A program made the translations under genes and the position numbers. 16,159 bases of DNA, from the NCBI GenBank assembly GCA_011391185.1, contig JAABRB010000039.1:1-16159 (forward strand). The letters are read 5' to 3'. The stretch comes from Betaproteobacteria bacterium (GTDB taxonomy: Bacteria > Pseudomonadota > Gammaproteobacteria > Burkholderiales > SG8-39). Below the pieces are notes generated by a model that worked only from the letters and a program-made list of their open reading frames with translations, searched no databases and was not told where the DNA came from. Below are positions 9,400-16,159 of the stretch, piece after piece (positions within the stretch are counted from its first letter, which is position 1; every line of letters begins with the position of its first letter).

Positions 9400-11088
9400 C
9401 TAGACACGCTCCCAATTGAATTTGGCCTTGGCGCCTTTGCCGAAAACCTTCAGCGCGCCTTCGTCGCCCACCGCGTTCGGGCGGTTGAAGATCCAGTTCT
9501 GCCAGGCGGTCAGCCGGCCGAAAATTCGCGTCTCCATCGTTTCGGCAACGGGGAACCGCAGGCTTGCTTCCAAGCCGGTCAGCGCGTCGGGCGACTGACT
9601 CGTTCGCTCCTCGATCGCGATGCGCACCTCGTCGTCCCAATCGAGATCGTCGGGCGTGAACGTGACCAGGCCGAGCTCGCCGGCGGCCTCGGCTGCAAGT
9701 TTCTCGCCGATCCGCTTGCGCGCGGCCTCGACCGGCATTTTCTCGCCGCAGAAGCGCGTCAGGATGCGCGTCCAGGCGTTGACCATGGGGTACGCGCCGA
9801 AATTCATCTCCGACAGGACGATGATCGGCGCATTCGCGGCGTCGTCCGGAAGGTGCAGCATGTAGCCGCGGTCAGCGGCAAGCGCGATTTCCGCAAGCGT
9901 TCCGGCGCAGCAGGAGCCCTGGTCGACGATCGCGAAGAGCGTGCGCGAGGATACATCCAGGCGGGCGAGCGTCCGGCGCAACATGCCGATCGTCTCATTC
10001 ACCAGCCAGTCGCTCTCGTTTGCCTTCAATGTCTTGTCGACGGCGAGCACTGCGTCGGCGTCGCCGCGGGTCTTGAGAAGCCAGGTGCCGGCCTCGAGAT
10101 CGTTCGTGCGCAGCATCAGGATGGCGTCGTCGAGATCGCGCGCCATGGCGAGCGGCCACCACGACGCGCCGGCGGCGTGAATGCCGGCCACGTCGGTCGG
10201 CTGCGGCTTCACGGGCGCCGACACGGTGAGCGTCGCAGTGCGCGCCGCACGGTCGATCTGCACGTCCACGGTGTCGTAGTGGTAGCCGGCGGCGTCGATC
10301 TTCCGGTCGACGGGGGGAAGCGCGATGCCCTTGCCGGTCCCCATCCGCGCGCTTTCGCCGACCAGGCGGGCAACGTGATCCTTTACCGCCTGGGCCCAGC
10401 CCTGCGGCTTGGCGGTGTGATCGACGAGATTCCATTGCTTGGCGCGATCGGCGCGGACACCTTCGGTCGTCGTGCAGAAAAAGTCCGCGAGGTCGCGTCG
10501 AACTTTGCGCTTGTCGGTGACCCGTGTGAGGCCGCCCGTGCCGGGCAGCACGCCGAGGAGCGGCACTTCCGGGAGGCTGACGGCAGACGAGCGGTCATCG
10601 ATCATCAGGATCTCGTCGCAGGCGAGCGCGAGCTCGTAGCCGCCGCCCGCCACGGCGCCGTTGACGGCGGCAAGGAACTTGAGTCCCGAGTGGCGGCTCG
10701 AGTCCTCGAGTCCGTTGCGAGTCTCGTTGGTGAACTTGCAGAAATTCACCTTCCACGCATGCGTCGAGAGGCCGAGCATGTAGATGTTGGCGCCCGAGCA
10801 GAACATGCGTTCCTTGGCGCTCGTGATGACCACGCACTTCACTTCCGGATGTTCGAAGCGGACGCGTTGCATTGCGTCGTGCAGCTCGATGTCCACGCCG
10901 AGGTCGTAGGAGTTCAGCTTCAGCCGGTAGCCGGGCTTGATGCCTTTCTCCTCACTCACGTCCATCGAAAGCGTGGCGACCGGACCGTCGACCGCGAGTC
11001 GCCAGTGGACATAGTGATCGGGATGAGTGTCGAAGGTGACGAGTTGTTTGGCGTCGCCGCTTGCCGGCTGGTCGAGTACTGCGCTCAT
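9400..11088 (-). CDS. boxC: 2,3-Epoxybenzoyl-CoA dihydrolase (ring-cleaving) BoxC
   Basis: BoxC hydrolytically opens the ring of 2,3-epoxybenzoyl-CoA to the 3,4-dehydroadipyl-CoA semialdehyde and formate. The 562-residue length is typical, about twice that of an ordinary crotonase, with two crotonase-like halves. The N-terminal half holds the working site: MFCSGANIYML at 95-105 (oxyanion-hole side, with Cys97), GGGYELALACDEI at 148-160 with Glu152, and LPEVPLLGVLPGTGG at 172-186 with Glu174. The 22-residue spacing between the two glutamates equals that recalled for the Burkholderia xenovorans enzyme. The ATG at 11088 has a strong GAAGGAGACACC leader. It is the first structural gene of the operon, 121 bp downstream of boxR. 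Confidence 0.96.
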   Translation of the reverse strand: MSAVLDQPASGDAKQLVTFDTHPDHYVHWRLAVDGPVATLSMDVSEEKGIKPGYRLKLNSYDLGVDIELHDAMQRVRFEHPEVKCVVITSAKERMFCSGANIYMLGLSTHAWKVNFCKFTNETRNGLEDSSRHSGLKFLAAVNGAVAGGGYELALACDEILMIDDRSSAVSLPEVPLLGVLPGTGGLTRVTDKRKVRRDLADFFCTTTEGVRADRAKQWNLVDHTAKPQGWAQAVKDHVARLVGESARMGTGKGIALPPVDRKIDAAGYHYDTVDVQIDRAARTATLTVSAPVKPQPTDVAGIHAAGASWWPLAMARDLDDAILMLRTNDLEAGTWLLKTRGDADAVLAVDKTLKANESDWLVNETIGMLRRTLARLDVSSRTLFAIVDQGSCCAGTLAEIALAADRGYMLHLPDDAANAPIIVLSEMNFGAYPMVNAWTRILTRFCGEKMPVEAARKRIGEKLAAEAAGELGLVTFTPDDLDWDDEVRIAIEERTSQSPDALTGLEASLRFPVAETMETRIFGRLTAWQNWIFNRPNAVGDEGALKVFGKGAKAKFNWERV

Positions 11089-11144
11089 GGTGTCTCCTTC
11101 GCTGGGTTCTGATCGTTACGGAAGCCTTGATTGATTCGGAGAAT

Positions 11145-11157
11145 GAAGCAGAGCTTC
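11145..11157. other. Small inverted repeat in the boxR-boxC gap
   Basis: GAAGC-AGA-GCTTC forms a 5-bp stem with a 3-nt loop, between the larger boxR-proximal hairpin and the boxC start. The rest of this 121-bp gap shows no convincing -35/-10 pair and no TGCA box on the boxC strand. The repeat may be part of a leader structure or be incidental. Confidence 0.25.
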
Positions 11158-11174
11158 CTCTGAAATAGGGGGGT

Positions 11175-11196
11175 AAAGGGGGAGATATCCCCCTTT
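11175..11196. terminator. Strong hairpin just after boxR (terminator or attenuator candidate)
   Basis: Perfect 9-bp arms AAAGGGGGA (11175-11183) and TCCCCCTTT (11188-11196) enclose a 4-base loop, 13 bp after the boxR stop. A/T-rich base pairs followed by a G:C core resemble a bidirectional intrinsic terminator. The T-run is only three bases and is followed on the boxC strand by ACCCCCC, so termination would be weak. It could set a step-down between boxR and boxC or stabilise an mRNA end. A further run of G (11168-11173) beside it could pair alternatively with the C arm. Confidence 0.45.
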
Positions 11197-11209
11197 GTTC
11201 AGACATTCT

Positions 11210-12142
11210 TCAGATCTCGAGCGCCCGGTGCAGCGTCTCGAGACTCGCGTCGATCGTGCGGCCGGCGGTGTCCACGGTGCGGTCCGCCTGGCCGTAAAGT
11301 GCTTCCCGCCCGGCGAGAATGCGCCGCAAATCTTCCATGGCTTCGCTGTTGCCCGCCATCGGCCGGTAGTCGCCTTGCGCGGCGACCCGGTTCATATGCT
11401 CCTCCGGGGCGGCCTTCAGCCACACCGTGAAGCAGGTCGCGAGCAGCAGTTCATACGTGCCTGGCTCGGAGACGATGCTGCCCCCGGTGGCGATCACGCA
11501 CGCGTCGTTGCGCTCGATGATGCGCTCGAGCGCGCGCCGCTCATAGCGTCGATAACCCGCCTGACCGTGCAGCAGGAACACCTCGTTCAAACTCGTCCCC
11601 GCATCGGCCTCGATCTCCCGGTCGAGTTCGATGAATGCGATGCTGCGCTCCTTCGCGAGCGCCGCGCCGAGGGTGGACTTGCCTGCGCCGCGCAAGCCGA
11701 TCAGCGCGATGTGCTTGCGGCGGTCGCTGGCCGTCGCGCCGAAATCGCGCAGCAGCTGGACGCGAAGCTCGGCCAGCCTGGCAGGCGGCAGGCGCTTGAG
11801 GAATTGCTGGGTGAGGAGGAGCTCGACGGACTGGCCGTTGTCGTCGCGAACCAGCTCGCCGAGGGGCAGGTTGAGTGCCTCCGAGATCTGCCTCAGCACC
11901 AGGACGGAGGAATTGCCCTGCCCGGATTCCAGCTGCGCAAGGTATCGCTCGGAGACCCCCGAATCGCGTGCCAGGATCTTCCGGCTCATGCCACGGCGCG
12001 CGCGCGCCTCGCGCACGCGCTCGCCAAGTCGTTGAAGAAACTCGGTTTCCCGCGGTGCGCGCGAGGCCGGTTCGGCCTTGCGGACAAGCCGATCCGCCAC
12101 CGCCGGGGCGCCCATCGTGTCCTGGTCTTCTGCTGATTGCAC
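11210..12142 (-). CDS. boxR: BoxR: XRE-type helix-turn-helix regulator fused to a shikimate kinase-like domain
   Basis: BoxR represses box genes and is released by benzoyl-CoA in Azoarcus-type bacteria. The 310-residue product has an HTH_3/XRE domain at about 36-98 (MSRKILARDSGVSERYLAQL), a linker, and a C-terminal shikimate kinase-like domain from about 143. That domain keeps Walker A GLRGAGKST at 149-157, the ELDREIEADAGTSLNEVF segment and ATGGSIV at 218-224; in this family it serves as an effector sensor rather than a shikimate enzyme. The start may be the GTG at 12142 or the ATG at 12115, which has AGGA at suitable spacing; neither changes the domains. It lies upstream of boxC on the same strand and is divergent from the flavodoxin-ligase operon, well placed to control both. 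Confidence 0.92.
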   Translation of the reverse strand: MQSAEDQDTMGAPAVADRLVRKAEPASRAPRETEFLQRLGERVREARARRGMSRKILARDSGVSERYLAQLESGQGNSSVLVLRQISEALNLPLGELVRDDNGQSVELLLTQQFLKRLPPARLAELRVQLLRDFGATASDRRKHIALIGLRGAGKSTLGAALAKERSIAFIELDREIEADAGTSLNEVFLLHGQAGYRRYERRALERIIERNDACVIATGGSIVSEPGTYELLLATCFTVWLKAAPEEHMNRVAAQGDYRPMAGNSEAMEDLRRILAGREALYGQADRTVDTAGRTIDASLETLHRALEI

Positions 12143-12206
12143 TGAAGCCCGCCGGCCTTCCCTATGCTGGGGCGTGTATTAGATGATGAGAGAACGAGTC
12201 AGATTA

Positions 12207-12240
12207 TGCAGTATAGTGCTTGAGTTTCGAGGTCGGTGCA
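12207..12240. promoter_or_regulatory. Candidate BoxR operator cluster (TGCA boxes)
   Basis: TGCA at 12207-12210 is followed after six bases by TGCT (12217-12220), an imperfect match to a TGCA-N6-TGCA arrangement; another GTGCA lies at 12236-12240, just before the -10 box. TGCA elements are what I recall for operators of the BzdR/BoxR family. The sites overlap the -35 edge and the spacer of the plus-strand promoter, so a bound repressor would block it. Operator identity is inference. Confidence 0.45.
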
Positions 12241-12247
12241 TTATAAT
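12220..12247 (+). promoter_or_regulatory. Sigma70 promoter for the flavodoxin-benzoate-CoA ligase operon
   Basis: TTGAGT at 12220-12225 and a perfect TATAAT at 12242-12247 are separated by 16 bp, in the most AT-rich stretch of the window. Transcription would start near 12254 and leave about a 100-nt leader before the flavodoxin ATG at 12356. On the minus strand TATACT (12215-12210) and CATAAT (12208-12203) are possible -10 boxes for boxR, but I see no good -35 for them. Apart from these elements the 12143-12355 gap holds no recognisable gene. Confidence 0.65.
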
Positions 12248-12355
12248 TCATCCTCATAAGAAATCAAGAGGGCATTCCGAGGCATCGCGAGCGAGATGCT
12301 TCGCAAGCGCGGCCGACTGCAGGTGGGACTGCCCAGGGAACAGGAGACCGAGACG

Positions 12356-12832
12356 ATGCCATTGGCTCTGACGATCCTCGTGGGAACGATGACGGGTACC
12401 GCGCAATCGGTCGCGCAGACGCTCGAACTCGTGCTTGATGACGGGGACACGGCCGTCACGGTGAAACCTATGGATGGCCTGAATGCCAGTGTTTTCGCGA
12501 GCGGCAAGCTGTTCCTGATCTGCACCTCGACGTATGGGCAGGGCGACGTCCCGGACAATGCGAAAGCGCTCTACGAATCGCTCCAGACTGCCCGGCCCGA
12601 TCTGGCTGCTGTGCGCTATGGGGTGATTGCGCTCGGTGATCGGACCTACGCGGACACTTTCTGCAACGGCGGGAAGCGCTTCGATACAGTGCTGACCGAG
12701 CTCGACGCCCGCCGCATCGGGGACGTCCTCTGCCACGACGCGAGCGCGGGAACGATGCCCGAGGAAGTGGCGGAAGAGTGGATCGTCACGTGGATCGCGG
12801 CGGCGCGGGAGCGTGTTCAAGTGACGGCGTAG
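12356..12832 (+). CDS. Flavodoxin-domain protein (short-chain FMN electron carrier, MioC/CPR-like)
   Basis: This 158-residue protein is a single flavodoxin domain that should bind FMN and shuttle single electrons. The phosphate loop TMTGTA is at 11-16 and fits T/S-x-T-G-x-T. The flavin-flanking loops are the TSTYGQGDVPDNA segment and YGVIALGDRTYADTFCNGG. These resemble MioC and the FMN domains of sulfite or P450 reductases more than classical long-chain flavodoxins. The ATG at 12356 is preceded by AGGAG at about 12342-12346; an in-frame ATG at 12296 would add 20 residues lacking family similarity. It is the first gene after the BoxR-side promoter and lies 13 bp before the first DUF4863-like gene. 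A role in feeding electrons to a BoxB oxygenase is plausible but not shown. Confidence 0.87.
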   Translation: MPLALTILVGTMTGTAQSVAQTLELVLDDGDTAVTVKPMDGLNASVFASGKLFLICTSTYGQGDVPDNAKALYESLQTARPDLAAVRYGVIALGDRTYADTFCNGGKRFDTVLTELDARRIGDVLCHDASAGTMPEEVAEEWIVTWIAAARERVQVTA

Positions 12833-12845
12833 CGCGATAGCGATC

Positions 12846-13316
12846 ATGACTCCGGAGGCATTTCGCGACCTGGTCGTGCCCGTTACGCGGCACATCGCAG
12901 GACGACCGCTCGACAAGGCGCTCGAAATCGAGCTGCACCGCGCATTTCCCCCCACCAGCGAGACGTTTCGCGCGATCGAGCGCGCATGCCACGACGGAAT
13001 CTCCCGGGGCTGGATGTGCAGGCAGGGCGACGCGCAGCGCAAGTTCGGGAGAGTCTTCGAGCCGGAAGCGGCACTCGCCGGTTTCAGCGTCGACGTGGTG
13101 GACATCACCGACCTGATCGGCAATCATCATGTTCACCCGACAGGCGAGATCGACATGATCATGCCGGTGACTACGGAGTCGAAATTCGACGGCCGGGGGC
13201 GCGGGTGGCTCGTGTATGAGCCGGGGTCCGGGCACCGGCCGACCGTGAGCGAGGGGCGCGCGCTCATCCTTTACCTGCTGCCGCAGGGGCGGATAGAGTG
13301 GACGACGGCGGCCTGA
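12846..13316 (+). CDS. DUF4863/PnbB-like small cupin-like protein, copy 1
   Basis: The 156-residue protein belongs to a small family I know as DUF4863, which I recall being renamed after PnbB, 4-hydroxylaminobenzoate lyase (4-hydroxylaminobenzoate to protocatechuate plus ammonia). The most conserved part is His94, His95, His97 and Glu101 in NHHVHPTGEID, followed by GRGWLVYEPGSGHRPTVS with His130; HxHPxGE is typical of a cupin-style metal site. The N-terminal part (LDKALEIELHRAF, AIERACHDGISRGWMC) is helical. It is 52 percent identical, without gaps, to the next gene. The ATG at 12846 has only a weak ribosome binding site and probably depends on translation from the flavodoxin gene. The substrate in this benzoate setting is unknown. 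Confidence 0.78.
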   Translation: MTPEAFRDLVVPVTRHIAGRPLDKALEIELHRAFPPTSETFRAIERACHDGISRGWMCRQGDAQRKFGRVFEPEAALAGFSVDVVDITDLIGNHHVHPTGEIDMIMPVTTESKFDGRGRGWLVYEPGSGHRPTVSEGRALILYLLPQGRIEWTTAA

Positions 13317-13345
13317 GTGCCGCCATGGCGATCGAAGGAGGGCAT

Positions 13346-13813
13346 GTGACACCGCAGGAATTCCAGGGACTGCTCGTGCCGGTGGCGGAGCGCGTCCGCG
13401 GCAAGACGCTCGACAAGGGTCTGCAGGCGGAGCTGAACAAGACCTTTCCCGCGGAGGGTCCGGCGTTCAAGGCGATCGAGCGGGCGTGCCATGCCGCGAT
13501 CGCGGCGGGGTGGATGTGCAATCGCGCGGTCGGGGGCATACGATTCGGCCGAGTCATCAAGGCGGACGGCGGGTTGGCCGACTGCAGCGTGGACGTCGTC
13601 GAGATGGAGAGCGTCAAGGGCCCGCACCACCGCCACCCGAACGGCGAAATCGACCTGATCATGCCGATCTCGCCGGGCGCAAAATTCGATGGCCACGGCG
13701 CGGGGTGGCTGGTGTATGGCCCGGATACCGCGCATCACCCGACGGTCACCGACGGCAAGGCGCTGGTGCTGTACCTGCTGCCCGGGGGCGCGATCGAGTT
13801 CACGAATACCTGA
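13346..13813 (+). CDS. DUF4863/PnbB-like small cupin-like protein, copy 2
   Basis: This 155-residue protein is a tandem paralogue of the preceding gene. Hand alignment gives 80 of 155 identical positions with no gap, including His94, His95, His97 and Glu101 (PHHRHPNGEID), His130, AIERACH, GWMC and ALVLYLLPGG. The start is taken as GTG at 13346: AAGGAGGG at 13335-13342 lies just upstream, and the protein then begins VTPQEF, matching MTPEAF of copy 1. In-frame ATGs at 13325 and 13298 would add residues absent from the paralogue, the latter overlapping the previous gene. Retention of all candidate metal ligands in both copies suggests both are active, perhaps as a heteromer or on different substrates. 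It precedes benzoate-CoA ligase by 70 bp. Confidence 0.78.
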   Translation: MTPQEFQGLLVPVAERVRGKTLDKGLQAELNKTFPAEGPAFKAIERACHAAIAAGWMCNRAVGGIRFGRVIKADGGLADCSVDVVEMESVKGPHHRHPNGEIDLIMPISPGAKFDGHGAGWLVYGPDTAHHPTVTDGKALVLYLLPGGAIEFTNT

Positions 13814-13883
13814 CTGGTTCACCGTGCCATTGGAGTGAAGCGGCACCAGCGCTGGTTTCGAGAAAATGTGAGAGGAGGAGATC

Positions 13884-15485
13884 GTGGCCAAGCTCAGCTC
13901 GGCTGACCGCAGCGTCAGCCCGCCCGTGATAGACATACCGCGCGACTACAATGCGGCGCACGATCTGATCGAGCGCAATCTCGCCGCAGGCCGCGGCAAG
14001 AAGGTCGCATACATCGACGACACCGGGCGCTATACGTACGCCGACCTGGCCGAGCGCGTGAATCGCGCCGCCAATGCCCTGACCGGACTCGGCCTCGAGA
14101 CGGAGCATCGGGTCCTGCTCGTGCACCTGGACACCATCGACTGGCCCAGCGTGTTTCTCGGCGCCATCAGGGCCGGCATCGTCCCGGTGGCCGTGAACAC
14201 GCTGCTCACGCCCGCGGACTATGAATTCATGCTGACGGACAGCCGCGCACGCGCGCTGGTGGTCTCCGAGCAGCTGCTGCCGAACCTCGCGGCGGGCATC
14301 AATGCGTCTCCCCACCTGAGGCACGTGATCGTCTCGGGGAAGAACGCGGGCAGCCGCCTCTCGCTTCAGGCCCTGATGGCCAAGGCTGCGACGAAGTGCG
14401 ATCCGGCCCCGACGACGGGCGATGATCCGTGCTTCTGGCTCTACTCCTCGGGCTCGACCGGGGCGCCGAAGGGGACGGTGCACGTTCACTCGAGCGCGAT
14501 CCAGACTGCGGAGCTCTACGCGGTACCGATCCTGGGGATTCGCGAGGACGATGTCGTATTCTCCGCCGCAAAGCTCTTTTTCGCGTACGGCCTCGGCAAC
14601 GCACTGACGTTTCCCATGGCGGTCGGCGCGACGACGGTCCTGATGGCCGAGCGCCCGACGCCCGATTCGGTATTCAAGCGGTTGACCGAGCACAAGCCGA
14701 CGATCTTCTACGGTGTGCCGACGCTCTACGCGGCGCTCCTCGCCAGCCCGACGCTTCCGAAACGCACCGACGTGAACCTGCGCGTCTGCACATCCGCCGG
14801 CGAGGCGCTGCCGGCGGACATCGGCAAGCGCTGGACCGAGCACTTCGGGGTCGAGATTCTCGACGGCATCGGATCGACCGAGATGCTCCACATCTTCCTG
14901 TCCAACCGGCCCGGGGAGGTCCGCTACGGGACGACCGGCAAGCCGGTCCCCGGCTACGCAGTCCGTCTCATCGACGAGAACGGCCAGGCGGCGAAAGAGG
15001 GCGAGCTCGGCGAGCTGCAAATCGCGGGACCCACTGCGGCCGCGATGTACTGGAACAACCGCGCGAAGTCCCGTGACACGTTCATGGGCGATTGGACGCG
15101 AAGCGGCGACAAATACACCGTCGCCGCGGACGGCTACTTCACGTACGGCGGGCGCACGGACGACATGCTCAAGGTGAGCGGCATCTACGTCTCGCCTTTC
15201 GAAGTGGAAGCGGCGCTTCTCACGCATGCGGATGTGCTCGAAGCGGCCGTCATCGGCGTGCCGGACGAGCAGGCCCTCATCAAGCCGAAGGCGTTCGTCG
15301 TCGCGAAGCAGGGCGTCAAGCCGTCTGCCCAGCTCGGCGAGGTGCTCAAGCAGCACGTCAAGGATCGACTCGCGCCCTACAAGTATCCGCGCTGGGTCGA
15401 ATTCGTTCCCGAGCTCCCGAAAACCGCGACCGGCAAGATCCAGCGCTTCAAGCTGCGCGCGCTGGAGCAGAACGCGGGCAAGTGA
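13884..15485 (+). CDS. bclA: Benzoate-CoA ligase
   Basis: This 533-residue AMP-forming acyl-CoA synthetase should convert benzoate, ATP and CoA to benzoyl-CoA, the entry step of the box pathway. The adenylation P-loop YSSGSTGAPKGTVH begins at residue 187, followed by LFFAYGLGNALTFPM, VCTSAGEALPADI, DGIGSTEMLHIF and the hinge region YGGRTDDMLKVSGIYVSPFE; the catalytic lysine is Lys518 in PKTATGKIQR. These segments and the length are typical of benzoate-CoA ligases rather than 4-coumarate or long-chain ligases. The start is a GTG at 13884 with a strong GAGGAGGAG ahead of it, and no ATG start fits as well. It is the fourth gene of the operon from 12356; activity on substituted benzoates cannot be judged from sequence by eye. 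Confidence 0.93.
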   Translation: MAKLSSADRSVSPPVIDIPRDYNAAHDLIERNLAAGRGKKVAYIDDTGRYTYADLAERVNRAANALTGLGLETEHRVLLVHLDTIDWPSVFLGAIRAGIVPVAVNTLLTPADYEFMLTDSRARALVVSEQLLPNLAAGINASPHLRHVIVSGKNAGSRLSLQALMAKAATKCDPAPTTGDDPCFWLYSSGSTGAPKGTVHVHSSAIQTAELYAVPILGIREDDVVFSAAKLFFAYGLGNALTFPMAVGATTVLMAERPTPDSVFKRLTEHKPTIFYGVPTLYAALLASPTLPKRTDVNLRVCTSAGEALPADIGKRWTEHFGVEILDGIGSTEMLHIFLSNRPGEVRYGTTGKPVPGYAVRLIDENGQAAKEGELGELQIAGPTAAAMYWNNRAKSRDTFMGDWTRSGDKYTVAADGYFTYGGRTDDMLKVSGIYVSPFEVEAALLTHADVLEAAVIGVPDEQALIKPKAFVVAKQGVKPSAQLGEVLKQHVKDRLAPYKYPRWVEFVPELPKTATGKIQRFKLRALEQNAGK

Positions 15486-15516
15486 CGTTGCGGTCTTATT
15501 GCGCAGTCGGGTGACG

Positions 15517-16159
15517 ATGCCTCAGTTGTCGCTCGCAGTGCGGCCCGCGGTCCAGTCCCTGGTCGCCTCCAAGATCCGAGAGGTGGCGAACGCCGGGATC
15601 GGTCGCGCGGATGTCACCGCGTTCTGGTTCGGCGAGCCGGACGAGGTGACGCCGGAGTTCATCCGGCGGGCAGCCGCCGCGTCGCTGGAATCCGGCGAGA
15701 CTTTCTACACCCACAATCTGGGCATTCCGGAACTTCGCGAGACGATCGCCGCCTACGTCACGCGGCTGCGTCGCCCGACCGCGGCGGACGAGATCGCAGT
15801 GACCAATTCCGGCATGTCGGCGCTGATGATTCTCACCCAGGCGCTCGTCGGCCCCGGTGACCGGGTCGTCGTGGTCACGCCGGTGTGGCCGAACCTGCAG
15901 GAGATTCCGCGAATCCTGGGCGCCGAAGTCGTCAAGGTCCCACTGTCATTCGATGAATCGGGGTGGCGGCTCGACCTCGATCGCCTGATCGACGCGCTGA
16001 CTCCGGAAACCCGCGCGGTCTACATCAATTCGCCGAACAACCCCACCGGCTGGACGATCGATCCGCACGAATTGCGCGCGATTCTCGATCACTGCCGGCG
16101 GCACGGCATCTGGATCCTGGCGGACGATGCCTACGAGCGCCTGTACTACGGCGGCGAAA
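15517..16159 (+). CDS. Class I/II PLP-dependent aminotransferase (C-terminus beyond window)
   Basis: The visible 214 residues are the N-terminal part of a fold-type I aminotransferase, which moves an amino group between an amino acid and a 2-oxo acid. Present are the substrate-arm region FWFGEPDEVTPEFI (36-49), YTHNLGIPELRETIAAY (64-80), TNSGMSAL (96-103), the invariant Asn175 in SPNNPTG, and the PLP-contacting Asp203 and Tyr206 in LADDAYERLYYGG. The PLP lysine lies past the window end. The start is the ATG at 15517; a GTG at 15511 is in the same frame. It begins 31 bp after benzoate-CoA ligase and may be cotranscribed, but nothing visible ties it to benzoate, and its substrate cannot be told from this part. 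Confidence 0.88.
   Translation, partial: MPQLSLAVRPAVQSLVASKIREVANAGIGRADVTAFWFGEPDEVTPEFIRRAAAASLESGETFYTHNLGIPELRETIAAYVTRLRRPTAADEIAVTNSGMSALMILTQALVGPGDRVVVVTPVWPNLQEIPRILGAEVVKVPLSFDESGWRLDLDRLIDALTPETRAVYINSPNNPTGWTIDPHELRAILDHCRRHGIWILADDAYERLYYGGE

Noticed and set aside
11210..11711. Shikimate kinase gene for aromatic amino acid synthesis
   Set aside because: The kinase-like domain is continuous with an N-terminal helix-turn-helix and sits between box genes, the known BoxR architecture; it is a sensor domain rather than a biosynthetic enzyme.
13800..15356. Long minus-strand open frame (518 codons) opposite benzoate-CoA ligase
   Set aside because: It is the antisense of a clear ligase gene with every adenylation motif; the translation is Arg-rich and low in family-like features, as expected for GC-rich antisense frames.

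Overview
The window looks like a GC-rich chromosomal segment of a betaproteobacterium (Rhodocyclales or Burkholderiales type). The order msrB then yciB at the left edge and the aerobic benzoyl-CoA (box) gene set with a BoxR regulator both fit that group. I cannot name a genus from sequence alone.

Layout. (1) 1-938, minus strand: housekeeping genes yciB (cut by the window edge) and msrB. (2) 1059-1511, plus strand: a small AhpD-like carboxymuconolactone-decarboxylase-family protein, divergent from msrB and ending in a 13-bp tandem repeat. (3) 1565-4049, minus strand: three overlapping genes for a class III CoA-transferase, a cupin thiol dioxygenase of the Gln type (3-mercaptopropionate dioxygenase-like), and a crotonase-fold protein lacking the two hydratase glutamates. 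(4) 4134-11088, minus strand: boxC, boxB, boxA, a second and divergent boxB, then a secreted protein I do not recognise. (5) 11210-12142, minus strand: boxR, a helix-turn-helix/shikimate-kinase-like fusion regulator. (6) 12143-12355: divergent control region with a good sigma70 promoter and TGCA-type operator candidates. (7) 12356-15485, plus strand: flavodoxin, two tandem paralogues of a small HxHPxGE (DUF4863/PnbB-like) family, and benzoate-CoA ligase. (8) 15517-16159, plus strand: the first part of a class I/II aminotransferase, cut by the window end.

How it fits together. Benzoate-CoA ligase activates benzoate, BoxA passes electrons from NADPH to the diiron epoxidase BoxB to give 2,3-epoxybenzoyl-CoA, and BoxC opens the ring hydrolytically. 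BoxR, expected to sense benzoyl-CoA, sits between the ring-cleavage operon and the ligase operon. The downstream aldehyde dehydrogenase (boxD), lactonase, beta-oxidation and transport genes are not in this window. The unusual parts are the second boxB, the flavodoxin and tandem DUF4863-like genes sharing the ligase operon, the secreted protein at the end of the box operon, and the adjoining thiol-dioxygenase/CoA-transferase/crotonase operon, which suggests organosulfur acid catabolism.
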